The translations under genes and the position numbers were made by a program. This document shows, piece after piece, positions 1-7,297 of a DNA stretch of 12,473 nucleotides (the stretch's first letter is position 1; every line of letters begins with the position of its first letter). The stretch is taken from NCBI GenBank assembly GCA_031383555.1, contig JANMZR010000236.1, forward strand, positions 1 to 12,473, in the 5' to 3' direction. Below the pieces are notes generated by a model. It saw nothing but the letters and a program-made list of their open reading frames with translations. It made no database searches and had not been told where the DNA came from. The stretch comes from JANMZR01 sp031383555. Lineage in GTDB: Bacteria > Bacteroidota > Bacteroidia > Cytophagales > Spirosomataceae.

Positions 1-1933
1 GCTCCAAATAATCACCTACAATTGATCGAACTGTTATATTTTCAGATAAATTGGCTCTTCCTGGCCTTAAACAACATATACCTCTCACAATCAAACGAAT
101 AGGAACACCTGCGGTTGATGCGGCATACAATTCATTTATAACTTCTTTGTCTTGCAATGAGTTTATTTTCAGACATATACCTGAAGGTTTATCTTCTTTT
201 GCGTATTGAGCTTCTTGCCTTATAAGTTCAATCAATTTTTTGCGCATATCACGTGGTGCAGTGATAAGATTCTGATATTCAAATGGTTGCGAGTGACCCG
301 TAATTACATTGAAAAACTCTGAAATATCTCTTGTATATACTTCGTTGGTGGTGAGCAGGCTAATATCGGTGTATAATTTGGCTGTTTCCTCATTATAATT
401 TCCCGAGGAAAGATGCGCATAACCCACAACACCACTGCTTTCACTTCGAATTACTTGCAAAAGTTTTGTATGTGTTTTTAAGTTTTGAATTCCAAAAATT
501 ACAAAGCAACCAGCTTTTTGAAGTTTTTGAGCTTCTCTGATGTTTCTCTCCTCATCAAAACGTGCCTTTACTTCAAATAAAACTGATACGTGCTTACCAT
601 TTTCTGCTGCTCGCAAAAGGGCATTAGCTATTCTTGAATTTTTTGAAATACGGTACAATGTAATTTTAATAGCCAATACCTGATTGTCCTCCGCAGCTTG
701 TTCTAGTAGCTGAATTACAGGCTCAAAACTATTATATGGGTGATGTAATAGAATATCTCTTTCTTTCATGGCATCAAAAATATTTTCAATTTTTGAACTT
801 TGCATACCATAAGCAGGAATGGCCAATTTTAAAGGTGGTAATTTTGCTTTAATTTCTGGGTGACTTAATATTTGCCAAAAGCCTGAAAAATCTATAATTG
901 TTTCTACCTCAAAAACACCTATTTTATCAATATTCCATCGGCTCATCATCATTTCCAAAAACCATTGGTCATAACTAGGTTCTATTTCAATACGGGTCAC
1001 ACGGCCAAGGCGACGGTCTTTTATCTTTTGTTTTACTTCATCAATAAAATCAGTTTCAGCATCTTCATGCTCCACAAGGTCAAAGTCGCCATTACGAGTA
1101 ATGCGAAAAAGACAAACAGAAAGTATCTCAATATTTCTATACAAATGCCTAATCTCATGTCTGATTATTTCTTCAATTGGCACAAAAAGTACTCTATCTT
1201 CTTTTTCTATTGGGTAAAATCTGGGTAAATTTTGAGGAATTTGTACAAATGAAAGTTTTTTGTTTTCTTCTAATTCTTTGTCATCATCTACTTTCGAAAC
1301 TACTCCGAAAATCAAGGTTTTGGCCAACAAACTTGGAAAAGTATGCGTTTGGTCAAAAACCATCGGGGTAAGCATCGGATAAATTGTCTTATTGAAATAA
1401 TCGATAGTAGCCTGTCTGTCAGCCGTTTCTAAATCATCCATTTCCACAATTTGCAAATGATTTTCTTCTAAAGCTGGGAGTATTTTATATTTGTAAAGCT
1501 CATCGATTTCGTACATCAATTGTCCAACTCCGCTCATTAGCGTTTTCAAAAAAGGCCCTTCTTTAAGGCCAGAATAGTCAGTGCGCTCTCTACCGATATC
1601 CAAATAGTTATATAGAGAGCCCACTCTAATTGAAAAAAACTCATCAAGATTTGAGGCTGTGATAGCCAAAAACTTCAGTTTTTCAAAAATACTTCTGTCC
1701 TCATTTCTGGCTTGGTCCAAAACTCTTTCATCAAACTTTAACCACGATAAATCACGACTGATATAGTTTGATTTTGAAACTAAATCGTAGGTTTTGCTAA
1801 ATTTTTTCACAATTTCTCTTTTTTCTTTAAGGCTTGGATCATACCCCAATATTTTTTTGAAATAAGAAAAAAAGCTCCTTATTGAAGAGCTTTTTTTCTT
1901 AAATTTTCGATATTTATGAGTTTTACTTGACAT
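1..1933 (-). CDS. ppk1: Polyphosphate kinase 1, C-terminus cut by window edge
   Basis: Polyphosphate kinase reversibly transfers the gamma-phosphate of ATP onto a growing inorganic polyphosphate chain. The frame is open from the ATG at 1933 to the left edge (644 residues), so only the C-terminal end, by comparison with E. coli roughly the last 100 residues, is missing. The N-terminal domain begins with YISRDLSWLKFDERVLDQA near residues 57-75, followed by SNLDEFFSIR near 94-103. The GYAHLSSGNYNEETAKLYTD segment carries the His (about residue 507) that corresponds to the autophosphorylated His435 of E. coli. Near the window edge IRLIVRGICCLRPG matches the conserved C-terminal domain. The start is uncertain: typical family members have few residues before the YISRDLSW motif, whereas this start adds about 56, and a terminator-like hairpin and a duplicated segment lie within that extension. 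An in-frame GTG at 1810 is an alternative. Identity is very secure, the start is not. Confidence 0.96.
   Translation of the reverse strand, partial: MSSKTHKYRKFKKKSSSIRSFFSYFKKILGYDPSLKEKREIVKKFSKTYDLVSKSNYISRDLSWLKFDERVLDQARNEDRSIFEKLKFLAITASNLDEFFSIRVGSLYNYLDIGRERTDYSGLKEGPFLKTLMSGVGQLMYEIDELYKYKILPALEENHLQIVEMDDLETADRQATIDYFNKTIYPMLTPMVFDQTHTFPSLLAKTLIFGVVSKVDDDKELEENKKLSFVQIPQNLPRFYPIEKEDRVLFVPIEEIIRHEIRHLYRNIEILSVCLFRITRNGDFDLVEHEDAETDFIDEVKQKIKDRRLGRVTRIEIEPSYDQWFLEMMMSRWNIDKIGVFEVETIIDFSGFWQILSHPEIKAKLPPLKLAIPAYGMQSSKIENIFDAMKERDILLHHPYNSFEPVIQLLEQAAEDNQVLAIKITLYRISKNSRIANALLRAAENGKHVSVLFEVKARFDEERNIREAQKLQKAGCFVIFGIQNLKTHTKLLQVIRSESSGVVGYAHLSSGNYNEETAKLYTDISLLTTNEVYTRDISEFFNVITGHSQPFEYQNLITAPRDMRKKLIELIRQEAQYAKEDKPSGICLKINSLQDKEVINELYAASTAGVPIRLIVRGICCLRPGRANLSENITVRSIVGDYLE
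1867..1897. terminator. Perfect A/U-flanked hairpin, likely intrinsic terminator
   Basis: AAAAAAAGCTC at 1867-1877 is a perfect 11-bp inverted repeat of GAGCTTTTTTT at 1887-1897, with a 9-nt loop. It has the T-run and GC core of a bidirectional rho-independent terminator. On the minus strand it lies downstream of gyrB and the 71-residue gene and could end their transcript. However, it sits inside codons 13-23 of the ppk1 frame if that gene starts at 1933. Either ppk1 starts further in, or the hairpin acts as an attenuator or is incidental. Confidence 0.5.
1881..1933. repeat. Direct repeat copy 1 (5' end of ppk1 frame)
   Basis: This segment recurs at 1985-2037, 104 bp away. Positions 1881-1918 match the second copy in 36 of 38 bases; similarity then decays toward the ATG. 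On the minus strand copy 1 encodes the first residues of the ppk1 frame, including the shared block THKYRKFK. Confidence 0.8.
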
Positions 1934-1984
1934 TTTAATTTTTTGACAATTTAAAATCTAAAAAGGTAATTTATCTAATATTTT

Positions 1985-2037
1985 ATTGAAGAGATTTTTT
2001 CCTTAAATTTTCGATATTTATGGGTTTCGATTGTCAA
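1985..2037. repeat. Direct repeat copy 2, partial duplicate of ppk1 5' end
   Basis: Second copy of the repeat at 1881-1933, lying between the 71-residue gene and ppk1. Read on the minus strand in the equivalent frame it still encodes THKYRKFKEKISSI and then meets TAG after two more codons, so it is a short vestige and not a gene. The right half of the hairpin found beside copy 1 has degenerated and its partner arm is absent. Confidence 0.8.
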
Positions 2038-2043
2038 ACTAAA

Positions 2044-2259
2044 TCAATTCAAATTCTGTTCCTTAATGGCCTGATATTGAGACTCTAGGTTTACTTTTTC
2101 TTTTTTCAAAAACTCATCCAATCCTTTATCGAAAGCATTTTTTTCGACTTGTGAAAATGTAAAATATAAATCTTTTAATTCTTGATTTATAGCCAATTTT
2201 TCCTCATTTGTTGCGGCATTGGCAGCTCGCATTTGGTATTTTTTATAATCGAAATTCAT
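2044..2259 (-). CDS. Small charged protein of unknown function (71 aa)
   Basis: I do not recognise this family. The 71 residues are rich in Lys, Glu, Gln and Asn, with no signal peptide, membrane segment or Cys. The sequence looks almost wholly helical, with a heptad-like spread of hydrophobics (LAINQELKDLYFTF, LDEFLKKEKVNLESQY), so a small cytoplasmic helical or coiled-coil protein is likely. It begins at an ATG (2259) 71 bp after the gyrB stop on the same strand and may be cotranscribed with it. Amino acid use is natural for this AT-rich genome and no gene competes on the other strand, which supports real coding. Its role is unknown. Confidence 0.7.
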   Translation of the reverse strand: MNFDYKKYQMRAANAATNEEKLAINQELKDLYFTFSQVEKNAFDKGLDEFLKKEKVNLESQYQAIKEQNLN

Positions 2260-2330
2260 AGTTTTTAGTTGCTAGTATTTAGTTAGTGGTTGAAACAACA
2301 AATTATAAACCACAAACTGCCATCTATTTC

Positions 2331-4295
2331 CTAAACATCAACCTTAGCGTACTTTGCGTTTTTCTCAATAAACTCTCTTCTTGGTGGAACTTCGTCGCCC
2401 ATAAGCATTGAAAAAAGGTGATCGGCTTCTACAGAAGATTCCACATTTACTTGCTTTAAAGTACGAGTTTCGGGGTTCATGGTTGTTTCCCAAAGTTGCT
2501 CGGCATTCATTTCTCCCAAACCTTTATAACGTTGAACACCAACTGATTGGTCGTTGCCACCGCCGATTTCTCTGATGGCCTGCTCTCGCTGGATTTCTGT
2601 CCAGCAATAGCGCATATTTTGTCCTTTTTTCACCTGATAAAGTGGCGGCTGCGCAATATAAATACAACCTCTCTCCACCAAATCTTTCATATATCTGAAA
2701 AAGAACGTCAATATCAAAGTACGGATATGACTACCGTCAATATCGGCGTCTGTCATAATAATAACCTTATGATATCGCAATTTATCCATGTTCAAAGCTC
2801 TTTCGTCACCATCTTTTCCAAATGAAACGCCCAAGGCAGTGATCATATTTTTTATCTCTTCGTTTTCGTAAATTTTATATTCTTGGGCTTTTTCTACGTT
2901 CAAAATTTTACCTCTAAGTGGTAAAATTGCTTGAGTAGCACGGCTACGACCCTGTTTGGCAGTGCCACCGGCAGAGTCTCCCTCAACTAAATAGATTTCA
3001 CAAATTTCTGGATCTGACTCAGAGCAGTCTGCCAATTTGCCTGGTAAAGAGTTGCCCCCCAAAACGGTTTTACGTTGCACCATTTCACGTGCTTTACGTG
3101 CAGCGTGGCGAGCTTGAGCAGCTAATATGACTTTCGCAACTATCTGGCGTGCTTCTTTCGGGTGTTCTTCCAACCAGCTTTCAAGCATGTCACTCATACA
3201 AGCAGAAACTGCGCCTGAAACCTCTCCGTTACCCAATTTGGTTTTGGTTTGGCCTTCAAACTGCGGCTCTTGTACTTTTACTGAAATCACTGCAGTGAGC
3301 CCTTCTCGGAAGTCGTCGCCAGCAATGTCAATTTTAAGCTTTTCTAATGCACCAGATTTGTCGGCGTAGTTTTTCAAAGTACGAGTTAAAGCACCTCTAA
3401 AACCTGCCACGTGTGTACCACCTTCAATTGTATTAATGTTGTTTACATAGGAATGTACGTTTTCAGAATAAGATGTATTATAAGTGATGGCTACTTGAAC
3501 GGGCACCCCATTTTTCTCGCCCTCCATATAAATCGGCTCTTCAATTAAGGCGTCACGGGTTTCGTCCAAATATTTTACAAACTCAGTAAGTCCACCTTCT
3601 GAATAAAATTCAGTAAAAATTGGGTTACCGTCATCGTCTAATTCTCGAAGATCAGTTAAATTAATTCTGATGCCTCTATTCAAGAACGAAAGCTCTCGCA
3701 AACGACCAGCAACTGTTTCATATTTATATTCATTAACTGTGAAAATGGTATCATCTGCCTTAAAAGTAATGGTGGTACCAGTTTTATCCGTATCGCCAAC
3801 AACTTTTACAGGATATTGCGGAATACCGATTTTGTATTCCTGTTCGAATATTTTTCCTTCACGAAATACATTTACTTTAAGGTCTGTAGATAAGGCGTTT
3901 ACACAAGATACACCCACTCCGTGCAATCCGCCAGATACTTTGTAGGTATCCTTATCGAACTTACCACCTGCATGAAGTACTGTTAAAACTACCTCCAATG
4001 CGGAGCGTTTTTCTTTGGTGTGCATGCCAGTTGGGATACCACGGCCGTTGTCTTCCACAGTGATGGAATTATCAGGGTTTATTGAAACTTTAATTAAGTC
4101 GCAATGGCCCGCCAATGCTTCGTCAATTGAGTTGTCAACTACCTCCCAAATCAAATGGTGTAAGCCTCTCGCTCCTGTATCACCAATGTACATGGATGGG
4201 CGCTTACGCACCGCCTCAAGGCCCTCTAAAACTTGTATATTATCTGCGTCGTAATTACTTCTGTCTAATGCTGGATCGGTCGATTCTGTGGACAT
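2331..4295 (-). CDS. gyrB: DNA gyrase subunit B
   Basis: This is the ATPase subunit of DNA gyrase, which with GyrA introduces negative supercoils using ATP. It is a full-length 654-residue protein without the long insert of enterobacterial GyrB, as is usual in Bacteroidota. The GHKL ATPase domain shows EVVDNSIDEA (51-60, Asn55 at the Mg-ATP position), DNGRG (82-86) and GGLHGVG (122-128). The transducer domain follows to about residue 400. The TOPRIM domain has EGDSAGG (438-444) and the metal-binding DADIDGSH (516-523). QRYKGLGEMN (588-597) is the GyrA-contacting C-terminal motif. ParE is the main alternative; overall length and the KILNVEKAQEYKIYENEEIK stretch favour GyrB. The ATG at 4295 is the natural start. 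It is divergent from the PLP enzyme at 4703. Confidence 0.97.
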   Translation of the reverse strand: MSTESTDPALDRSNYDADNIQVLEGLEAVRKRPSMYIGDTGARGLHHLIWEVVDNSIDEALAGHCDLIKVSINPDNSITVEDNGRGIPTGMHTKEKRSALEVVLTVLHAGGKFDKDTYKVSGGLHGVGVSCVNALSTDLKVNVFREGKIFEQEYKIGIPQYPVKVVGDTDKTGTTITFKADDTIFTVNEYKYETVAGRLRELSFLNRGIRINLTDLRELDDDGNPIFTEFYSEGGLTEFVKYLDETRDALIEEPIYMEGEKNGVPVQVAITYNTSYSENVHSYVNNINTIEGGTHVAGFRGALTRTLKNYADKSGALEKLKIDIAGDDFREGLTAVISVKVQEPQFEGQTKTKLGNGEVSGAVSACMSDMLESWLEEHPKEARQIVAKVILAAQARHAARKAREMVQRKTVLGGNSLPGKLADCSESDPEICEIYLVEGDSAGGTAKQGRSRATQAILPLRGKILNVEKAQEYKIYENEEIKNMITALGVSFGKDGDERALNMDKLRYHKVIIMTDADIDGSHIRTLILTFFFRYMKDLVERGCIYIAQPPLYQVKKGQNMRYCWTEIQREQAIREIGGGNDQSVGVQRYKGLGEMNAEQLWETTMNPETRTLKQVNVESSVEADHLFSMLMGDEVPPRREFIEKNAKYAKVDV

Positions 4296-4497
4296 ATTGG
4301 GGTTTTAAAATGGAATATTTTTATTTGCTAAAATTTAAAAACTTATGAAAAATAAAGAACTGTAAAACGGGTTTTAAATATAGGTAAAGTTACATAAAAT
4401 ATATGATTTTTCCGAAAAATTTGCGAACAAAACAGGTAATTTTTGGATACAATAAAACAAATTCTGAACTTGCATACTTCTCAATAACAAACGCCCC
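4296..4497. other. AT-rich half of the divergent intergenic region
   Basis: The gap between gyrB and the PLP gene is 407 bp. This first half is very AT-rich and has no coding frame with family resemblance. Besides the candidate gyrB promoter, a weak plus-strand promoter-like pair is visible: TTG at 4443-4445 and TGAACTTG at 4465-4472, 19 nt apart. It would start a transcript just before the repeated hairpin region at 4498-4687. Nothing else recognisable was seen. Confidence 0.5.
4385..4418 (-). promoter_or_regulatory. Possible gyrB promoter
   Basis: Read on the minus strand, TTTTCG (4418-4413) is followed after 20 nt by TAACTTTA (4392-4385). This resembles the Bacteroidota primary-sigma pattern of TTTG and TAnnTTTG separated by about 19-21 nt, with a weak upstream box. 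It would give a leader of roughly 80 nt before the gyrB ATG. Pattern match only. Confidence 0.3.
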
Positions 4498-4505
4498 AAA
4501 TAGTT

Positions 4506-4525
4506 AAAAAGCTTAATGGCTTTTT
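4506..4525. terminator. Small terminator-like hairpin in the leader
   Basis: AAAAAGC (4506-4512) pairs with GCTTTTT (4519-4525) around a 6-nt loop, and the T-run continues to 4527. It resembles a weak bidirectional intrinsic terminator. No gene lies upstream on the plus strand, so it may end a short leader transcript or antisense transcription toward gyrB. Confidence 0.35.
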
Positions 4526-4529
4526 TTCG

Positions 4530-4558
4530 TTGATTTAAGTTTGGGAATTATTATCTTG
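4530..4558 (+). promoter_or_regulatory. Possible promoter of the PLP enzyme gene
   Basis: TTG at 4530-4532 is followed after 19 nt by TATCTTG at 4552-4558, close to the Bacteroidota TAnnTTTG element but one T short. It lies inside repeat copy A. If used, the transcript would carry copy B and its inverted repeat as a 5' leader of about 140 nt. Confidence 0.3.
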
Positions 4559-4607
4559 CGAAAATTTGAGAAATTGTTTTCCAAACTTGTCTATAAAAAA
4601 TCGCTCT

Positions 4608-4687
4608 AAATACTTGAAAAGTTTTTTATTAATTTATGTTTTGGAATTATTATAATCCGGAAATTTGAGAATTTATTTTCCAAACAT
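4608..4687. repeat. Leader direct repeat copy B with inverted repeat
   Basis: Second copy of the repeat at 4498-4588; both inverted-repeat arms lie exactly 99 bp from their counterparts. ATGTTT-T-GG (4636-4644) pairs with CCAAACAT (4680-4687) with one bulged base. The second base pair of the stem is A-T in copy A and T-A in copy B, so both sides changed together. The right arm ends 15 nt before the ATG at 4703. Confidence 0.75.
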
Positions 4688-4702
4688 AAATCAACAAACA
4701 AT

Positions 4703-5863
4703 ATGAATTTAATATGCCAAAAAGATAAATTTTCACTGCCTGAAAATGAAATATTTTTGAATTGCGCCACAATGGCGCCACTTATGAAATCGACAGAAAT
4801 AGCTGGTATTGAGGCTATTAAAATAAAATCTGATCCAAAGTTAATTACTCAAGACACTTTTTTTGAGAGTAATCAAACTTTAAAAAATACCTGTGCCAAA
4901 TTAGTAAATGCTTCTGCCGATAGAATTGCTTTGATTCCAGCAGCATCCTATGGAATGGCAATTATAGCTAAAAATTTAGCTAATAAGAAAGGGCTAAAAC
5001 CAGGCCAACATATTATTTTGGTGCAGGACGAATTCCCTAGCGATGTATATGCTTGGGATGAAGTTTGTGCTCATAAAAGCCTAGTAGTCAGAACGATTGT
5101 CCCTCCCGATAATAATAACGACCGTGGCAAAGTTTGGAACCAAAGGCTTATTTCTGCTATCAATACTGAAACCTGCTTAGTGGCTATTTCTCCTGTTCAT
5201 TGGGCTGATGGCACACTTTTCGATTTGAAAGCCATTGCCAATGCTTGCAGGCTCAATGATGCTCTTTTTGTGATTGATGGCACACAATCTGTTGGGGCTT
5301 TACCACTTGATGTTCAAGAGATTAAACCTGATGCTTTGGTTTGTGCGGGTTATAAATGGCTCATGGGCCCTTATTCGTGTGGCTTTGCCTATTTTGGGCC
5401 TTATTTTGATGACGGTAGCCCATTAGAGCAAAACTGGCTTAATCGTATTGGTAGTAACGATTTCAAAAATTTAGTTAATTACCAATCAAACTATCGATCA
5501 GGAGCATGGCGCTATAATGTGGGTGAGCAAAGTAATTTTATATTGAACCCCATGCTTACTGATTCCCTTGAAAACCTGATGAATTGGGGCATTGACAACA
5601 TACAAGAATATTGTAAAAACTTGGTTCAGGAGCCCATCAATCAACTCAGAAATATGGGTTATTGGATTGAAAATGAAAGCTTTAGGGCCAACCACTTATT
5701 TGGTATTCGTTTACCTGAAAATGGAGATATTAACTTGATTCAGAGCCGATTAACAGAAAGAAATATTCATGTTTCCTTCCGTGGGTCGGCTATTCGAATT
5801 AGCCCACATGTATATAATAATGAGGCAGATCTGGAAGCGTTGGTTAAGGCGTTAAGTGTATAA
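4703..5863 (+). CDS. Class V aminotransferase-like PLP enzyme
   Basis: A 386-residue fold-type I PLP enzyme of the class V aminotransferase superfamily (cysteine desulfurase, isopenicillin N epimerase, kynureninase and serine-glyoxylate aminotransferase relatives). The N-terminal EIFLNCATMAPLM matches the substrate-entry segment of this group. SPVHWADG (163-170) and VIDGTQSVGALPLD (190-203) carry the cofactor-stacking and pyridine-binding residues (His166, Asp192). CAGYKWLMGPY contains the Schiff-base lysine, Lys218. The C-terminal small domain ends with IHVSFRGSAIRISPHVYN. No Cys is seen at the position of the persulfide-forming loop of desulfurases (NVGEQSNFI here), so sulfur transfer is unlikely. 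The substrate is unknown. It is monocistronic, with an unusual repeated leader and a hairpin right after the stop. The start is supported by the A-rich leader. Confidence 0.88.
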   Translation: MNLICQKDKFSLPENEIFLNCATMAPLMKSTEIAGIEAIKIKSDPKLITQDTFFESNQTLKNTCAKLVNASADRIALIPAASYGMAIIAKNLANKKGLKPGQHIILVQDEFPSDVYAWDEVCAHKSLVVRTIVPPDNNNDRGKVWNQRLISAINTETCLVAISPVHWADGTLFDLKAIANACRLNDALFVIDGTQSVGALPLDVQEIKPDALVCAGYKWLMGPYSCGFAYFGPYFDDGSPLEQNWLNRIGSNDFKNLVNYQSNYRSGAWRYNVGEQSNFILNPMLTDSLENLMNWGIDNIQEYCKNLVQEPINQLRNMGYWIENESFRANHLFGIRLPENGDINLIQSRLTERNIHVSFRGSAIRISPHVYNNEADLEALVKALSV

Positions 5864-5865
5864 AT

Positions 5866-5888
5866 AAAACTAGTTTTTTCTAGTTTTT
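5866..5888 (+). terminator. Intrinsic terminator after the PLP gene
   Basis: AAAACTAG (5866-5873) pairs with CTAGTTTT (5880-5887) across a six-T loop, with one more T. It begins 3 nt after the stop codon. The stem is AT-rich and only 8 bp, so termination may be partial. Confidence 0.5.
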
Positions 5889-5965
5889 GAGGTTATACTT
5901 TAATGTTGAAAATTAATAAGTAGTTCTACAAATAAATATTCTTGCCCTTTTAAAAATAAAACAAA

Positions 5966-6484
5966 ATGAACAAAATTTTAATTACTCTAACTTTTCTATT
6001 TGTAAATACAATTATTTTTTCTCAAACTCCCGAAGGATTAAAATTGAGAGTTGGGTTGCGTGCAAGTATACCAATTAGCGAATTTGGAACACTTTATTCC
6101 TTTGGCATTGGTGGTGAACTTCATGCAGAATATGGTTTTAACGACAAATTATCAGGTATTGTCACTACAGGCTATTCATCATTTTTAGGTAAAAGTTTGG
6201 ACCTTGGTTTTGGCTCTGTTAAGCTTCCTGCTTTCGGATTTATCCCAGCTTTGGCGGGTGTTCGTTTTTATGCATCGGATATGTTTTTTATAGGAGGACA
6301 AGTTGGTTATGGTTTGTATAGCGCAGAAGGCGAATCGGAGGGAGGCTTAAATTACCAACCACAAATAGGTATTAATCTTGAAAAATTTCAATTATCATTA
6401 AATTATAATAGCACTAAATTTAAAGATGCTGACGAAAATTTTAACCATATTGGTTTGACAGCAGTTTATAAAATTGGGGAATAA
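5966..6484 (+). CDS. Small outer-membrane beta-barrel protein
   Basis: A 172-residue secreted protein. Residues 1-19 form a signal peptide (Lys-containing start, hydrophobic core, cleavage probably after IIFS before Gln). The mature part consists of alternating short beta strands with aromatic and glycine residues: LKLRVGLRASIPIS, IGGELHAEYGF, SGIVTTGYSSFLG, FFIGGQVGYGLYS, FQLSLNYNSTKF and a closing strand IGLTAVYKIGE. This is the look of the 8-stranded OmpA/OmpX-like barrels (OMP_b-brl) that are abundant in Bacteroidota. Periplasmic or peptidoglycan-binding domains are absent. The ATG has a typical A-rich leader. It appears monocistronic, ending at the strong terminator 6531-6561. A specific function cannot be assigned. 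Confidence 0.8.
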   Translation: MNKILITLTFLFVNTIIFSQTPEGLKLRVGLRASIPISEFGTLYSFGIGGELHAEYGFNDKLSGIVTTGYSSFLGKSLDLGFGSVKLPAFGFIPALAGVRFYASDMFFIGGQVGYGLYSAEGESEGGLNYQPQIGINLEKFQLSLNYNSTKFKDADENFNHIGLTAVYKIGE

Positions 6485-6530
6485 TTGATTTGATTATTTC
6501 AAGCTAGCATCATAAAAATATAATATATAC

Positions 6531-6561
6531 ATAAGCCCAAGAAATATATTCTTGGGCTTAT
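6531..6561. terminator. Strong bidirectional intrinsic terminator
   Basis: ATAAGCCCAAGAA (6531-6543) is a perfect 13-bp inverted repeat of TTCTTGGGCTTAT (6549-6561), loop ATATA. It lies between the convergent beta-barrel gene (plus) and the 46-residue membrane protein gene (minus) and can serve both. Confidence 0.85.
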
Positions 6562-6677
6562 TTATTGGCAGATAAATAGATTCAGTTATACGGGCAAATA
6601 TATTTTGCAGCCAAAACTTACCTTTTTTATTTAGTTCTAGCTTCAAAAGTGAATTTTTATCAAATCACAAATTAGTA

Positions 6678-6818
6678 TCACCTACTTATCACCCGATCCA
6701 ACTGCTTTTTCTTGTTCCAAGGAGCAGTGGTTTGGTTGGCCATATTTATAACTATTCCGATAACTATTGCCAAAAAAAGGAAAAAGCAAATGATGAATAT
6801 TTTACGGTTTTTATTCAT
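6678..6818 (-). CDS. 46-residue single-pass membrane protein
   Basis: This short gene runs from the ATG at 6818 to the TGA at 6678-6680. The protein starts with a basic MNKNRK, has one hydrophobic helix (about residues 7-26, IFIICFFLFLAIVIGIVI) and ends in a polar basic tail with NMANQTTAPWNKKKQLD. A short anchor with an N-terminal positive charge and a soluble tail suggests an inner-membrane peptide. The start is only 11 nt from the peroxiredoxin stop on the same strand, so the two are probably cotranscribed. The QTTAPW tail looks conserved-protein-like and not random, but I cannot name a family. Function unknown. Confidence 0.65.
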   Translation of the reverse strand: MNKNRKIFIICFFLFLAIVIGIVINMANQTTAPWNKKKQLDRVISR

Positions 6819-6828
6819 TTATAACAAA

Positions 6829-7297
6829 TCAAATAGCCGCTAAAGCTGCCTTAATTGCCTCAAAGTTAGGGGTATTGCCAGCATTTTCCAATACCTCAGC
6901 ATACACAATTTCCCCAGCCTCATTAATTACAAAAGCTGAGCGTTTTGAAACACCATCCAAGCCCAATATCCAATGCTGGTAAAAAGAGCCATAAGTTTTT
7001 TGATGCTGTTTTGTTGAAATCTGAAAGCAAATGAAATGGAAGATTTTGCTCTTCCTTGAATTTCTTCAAAGTAAAAGGTGAATCCACAGAAATACCCAGA
7101 ACCTCTGCATTTAGTCCGGAATAATAGGCAATATCGTCACGAGTTTGGCAAAGTTCGGCCGTGCAAACACTCGTAAACGCCATTGGGAAGAAAAGAATAA
7201 CTACTTTTTTTCCTTTAAAATCTGATAAACTGATTGGCTTTTTTTCGGTACTAATCAGTGTAAAATCTGGAGCGTTATTGCCAATTTGAAGTAACAT
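6829..7297 (-). pseudogene. Peroxiredoxin (AhpE/BCP-like), one-base frameshift
   Basis: Thiol peroxidase of the AhpC/TSA family, which reduces H2O2 and organic peroxides. The ATG at 7297 gives MLLQIGNNAPDF, a typical family start; the TTG at 7306 is less likely. FFPMAFTSVCTAELC carries the peroxidatic Cys and a second Cys five residues on, the BCP-like spacing. The first frame is good to LLSDFNKTASK and then becomes unrelated, ending at 6923. The neighbouring frame continues the family sequence exactly from there: TYGSFYQHWILGLDGVSKRS, AFVINEAGEIVYAEVLENAG and on to the TGA at 6829-6831. The break is at the six-T run 6996-7001 (A6 on the coding strand). Five A would restore an intact protein of about 155 residues, the normal length. 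It may be a true mutation, a sequencing error, or a slippage site. The small membrane protein follows closely. Confidence 0.88.

Larger units (their letters stand above)
4498..4588. repeat. Leader direct repeat copy A with inverted repeat
   Basis: First of two imperfect direct repeats ahead of the PLP gene. It shares with copy B (4608-4687) the blocks GGAATTATTAT, AAATTTGAGAA and TTTTCCAAAC. AAGTTTGG (4537-4544) pairs with CCAAACTT (4581-4588). Relative to copy B it has an extra stretch of about 11 bp that forms the hairpin at 4506-4525. Confidence 0.75.

Noticed and set aside
965..1371. Two overlapping plus-strand frames of 64-87 codons
   Set aside because: They lie entirely antisense to well-conserved ppk1 sequence and show no family resemblance.
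2260..2330. Inverted repeat GTGGTT...AACCAC between gyrB and the 71-residue gene
   Set aside because: Only six pairs with a long loop in low-complexity DNA; chance occurrence is likely.
2547..4348. Several plus-strand frames of 77-92 codons opposite gyrB
   Set aside because: All are antisense shadows of the highly conserved gyrB coding region.
5889..5965. Promoter for the beta-barrel gene (TATTCTTG near 5937)
   Set aside because: The -7-like box has no acceptable TTG partner at 19-21 nt, so the pattern is too weak to list.
6996..7003. A AAA AAC slippery heptamer in the peroxiredoxin as a programmed -1 frameshift site
   Set aside because: The heptamer is in the right phase for -1 slippage, but the -1 frame gives an unrelated short tail. 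The conserved peroxiredoxin C-terminus is in the +1 frame (one A fewer), so this mechanism does not fit.
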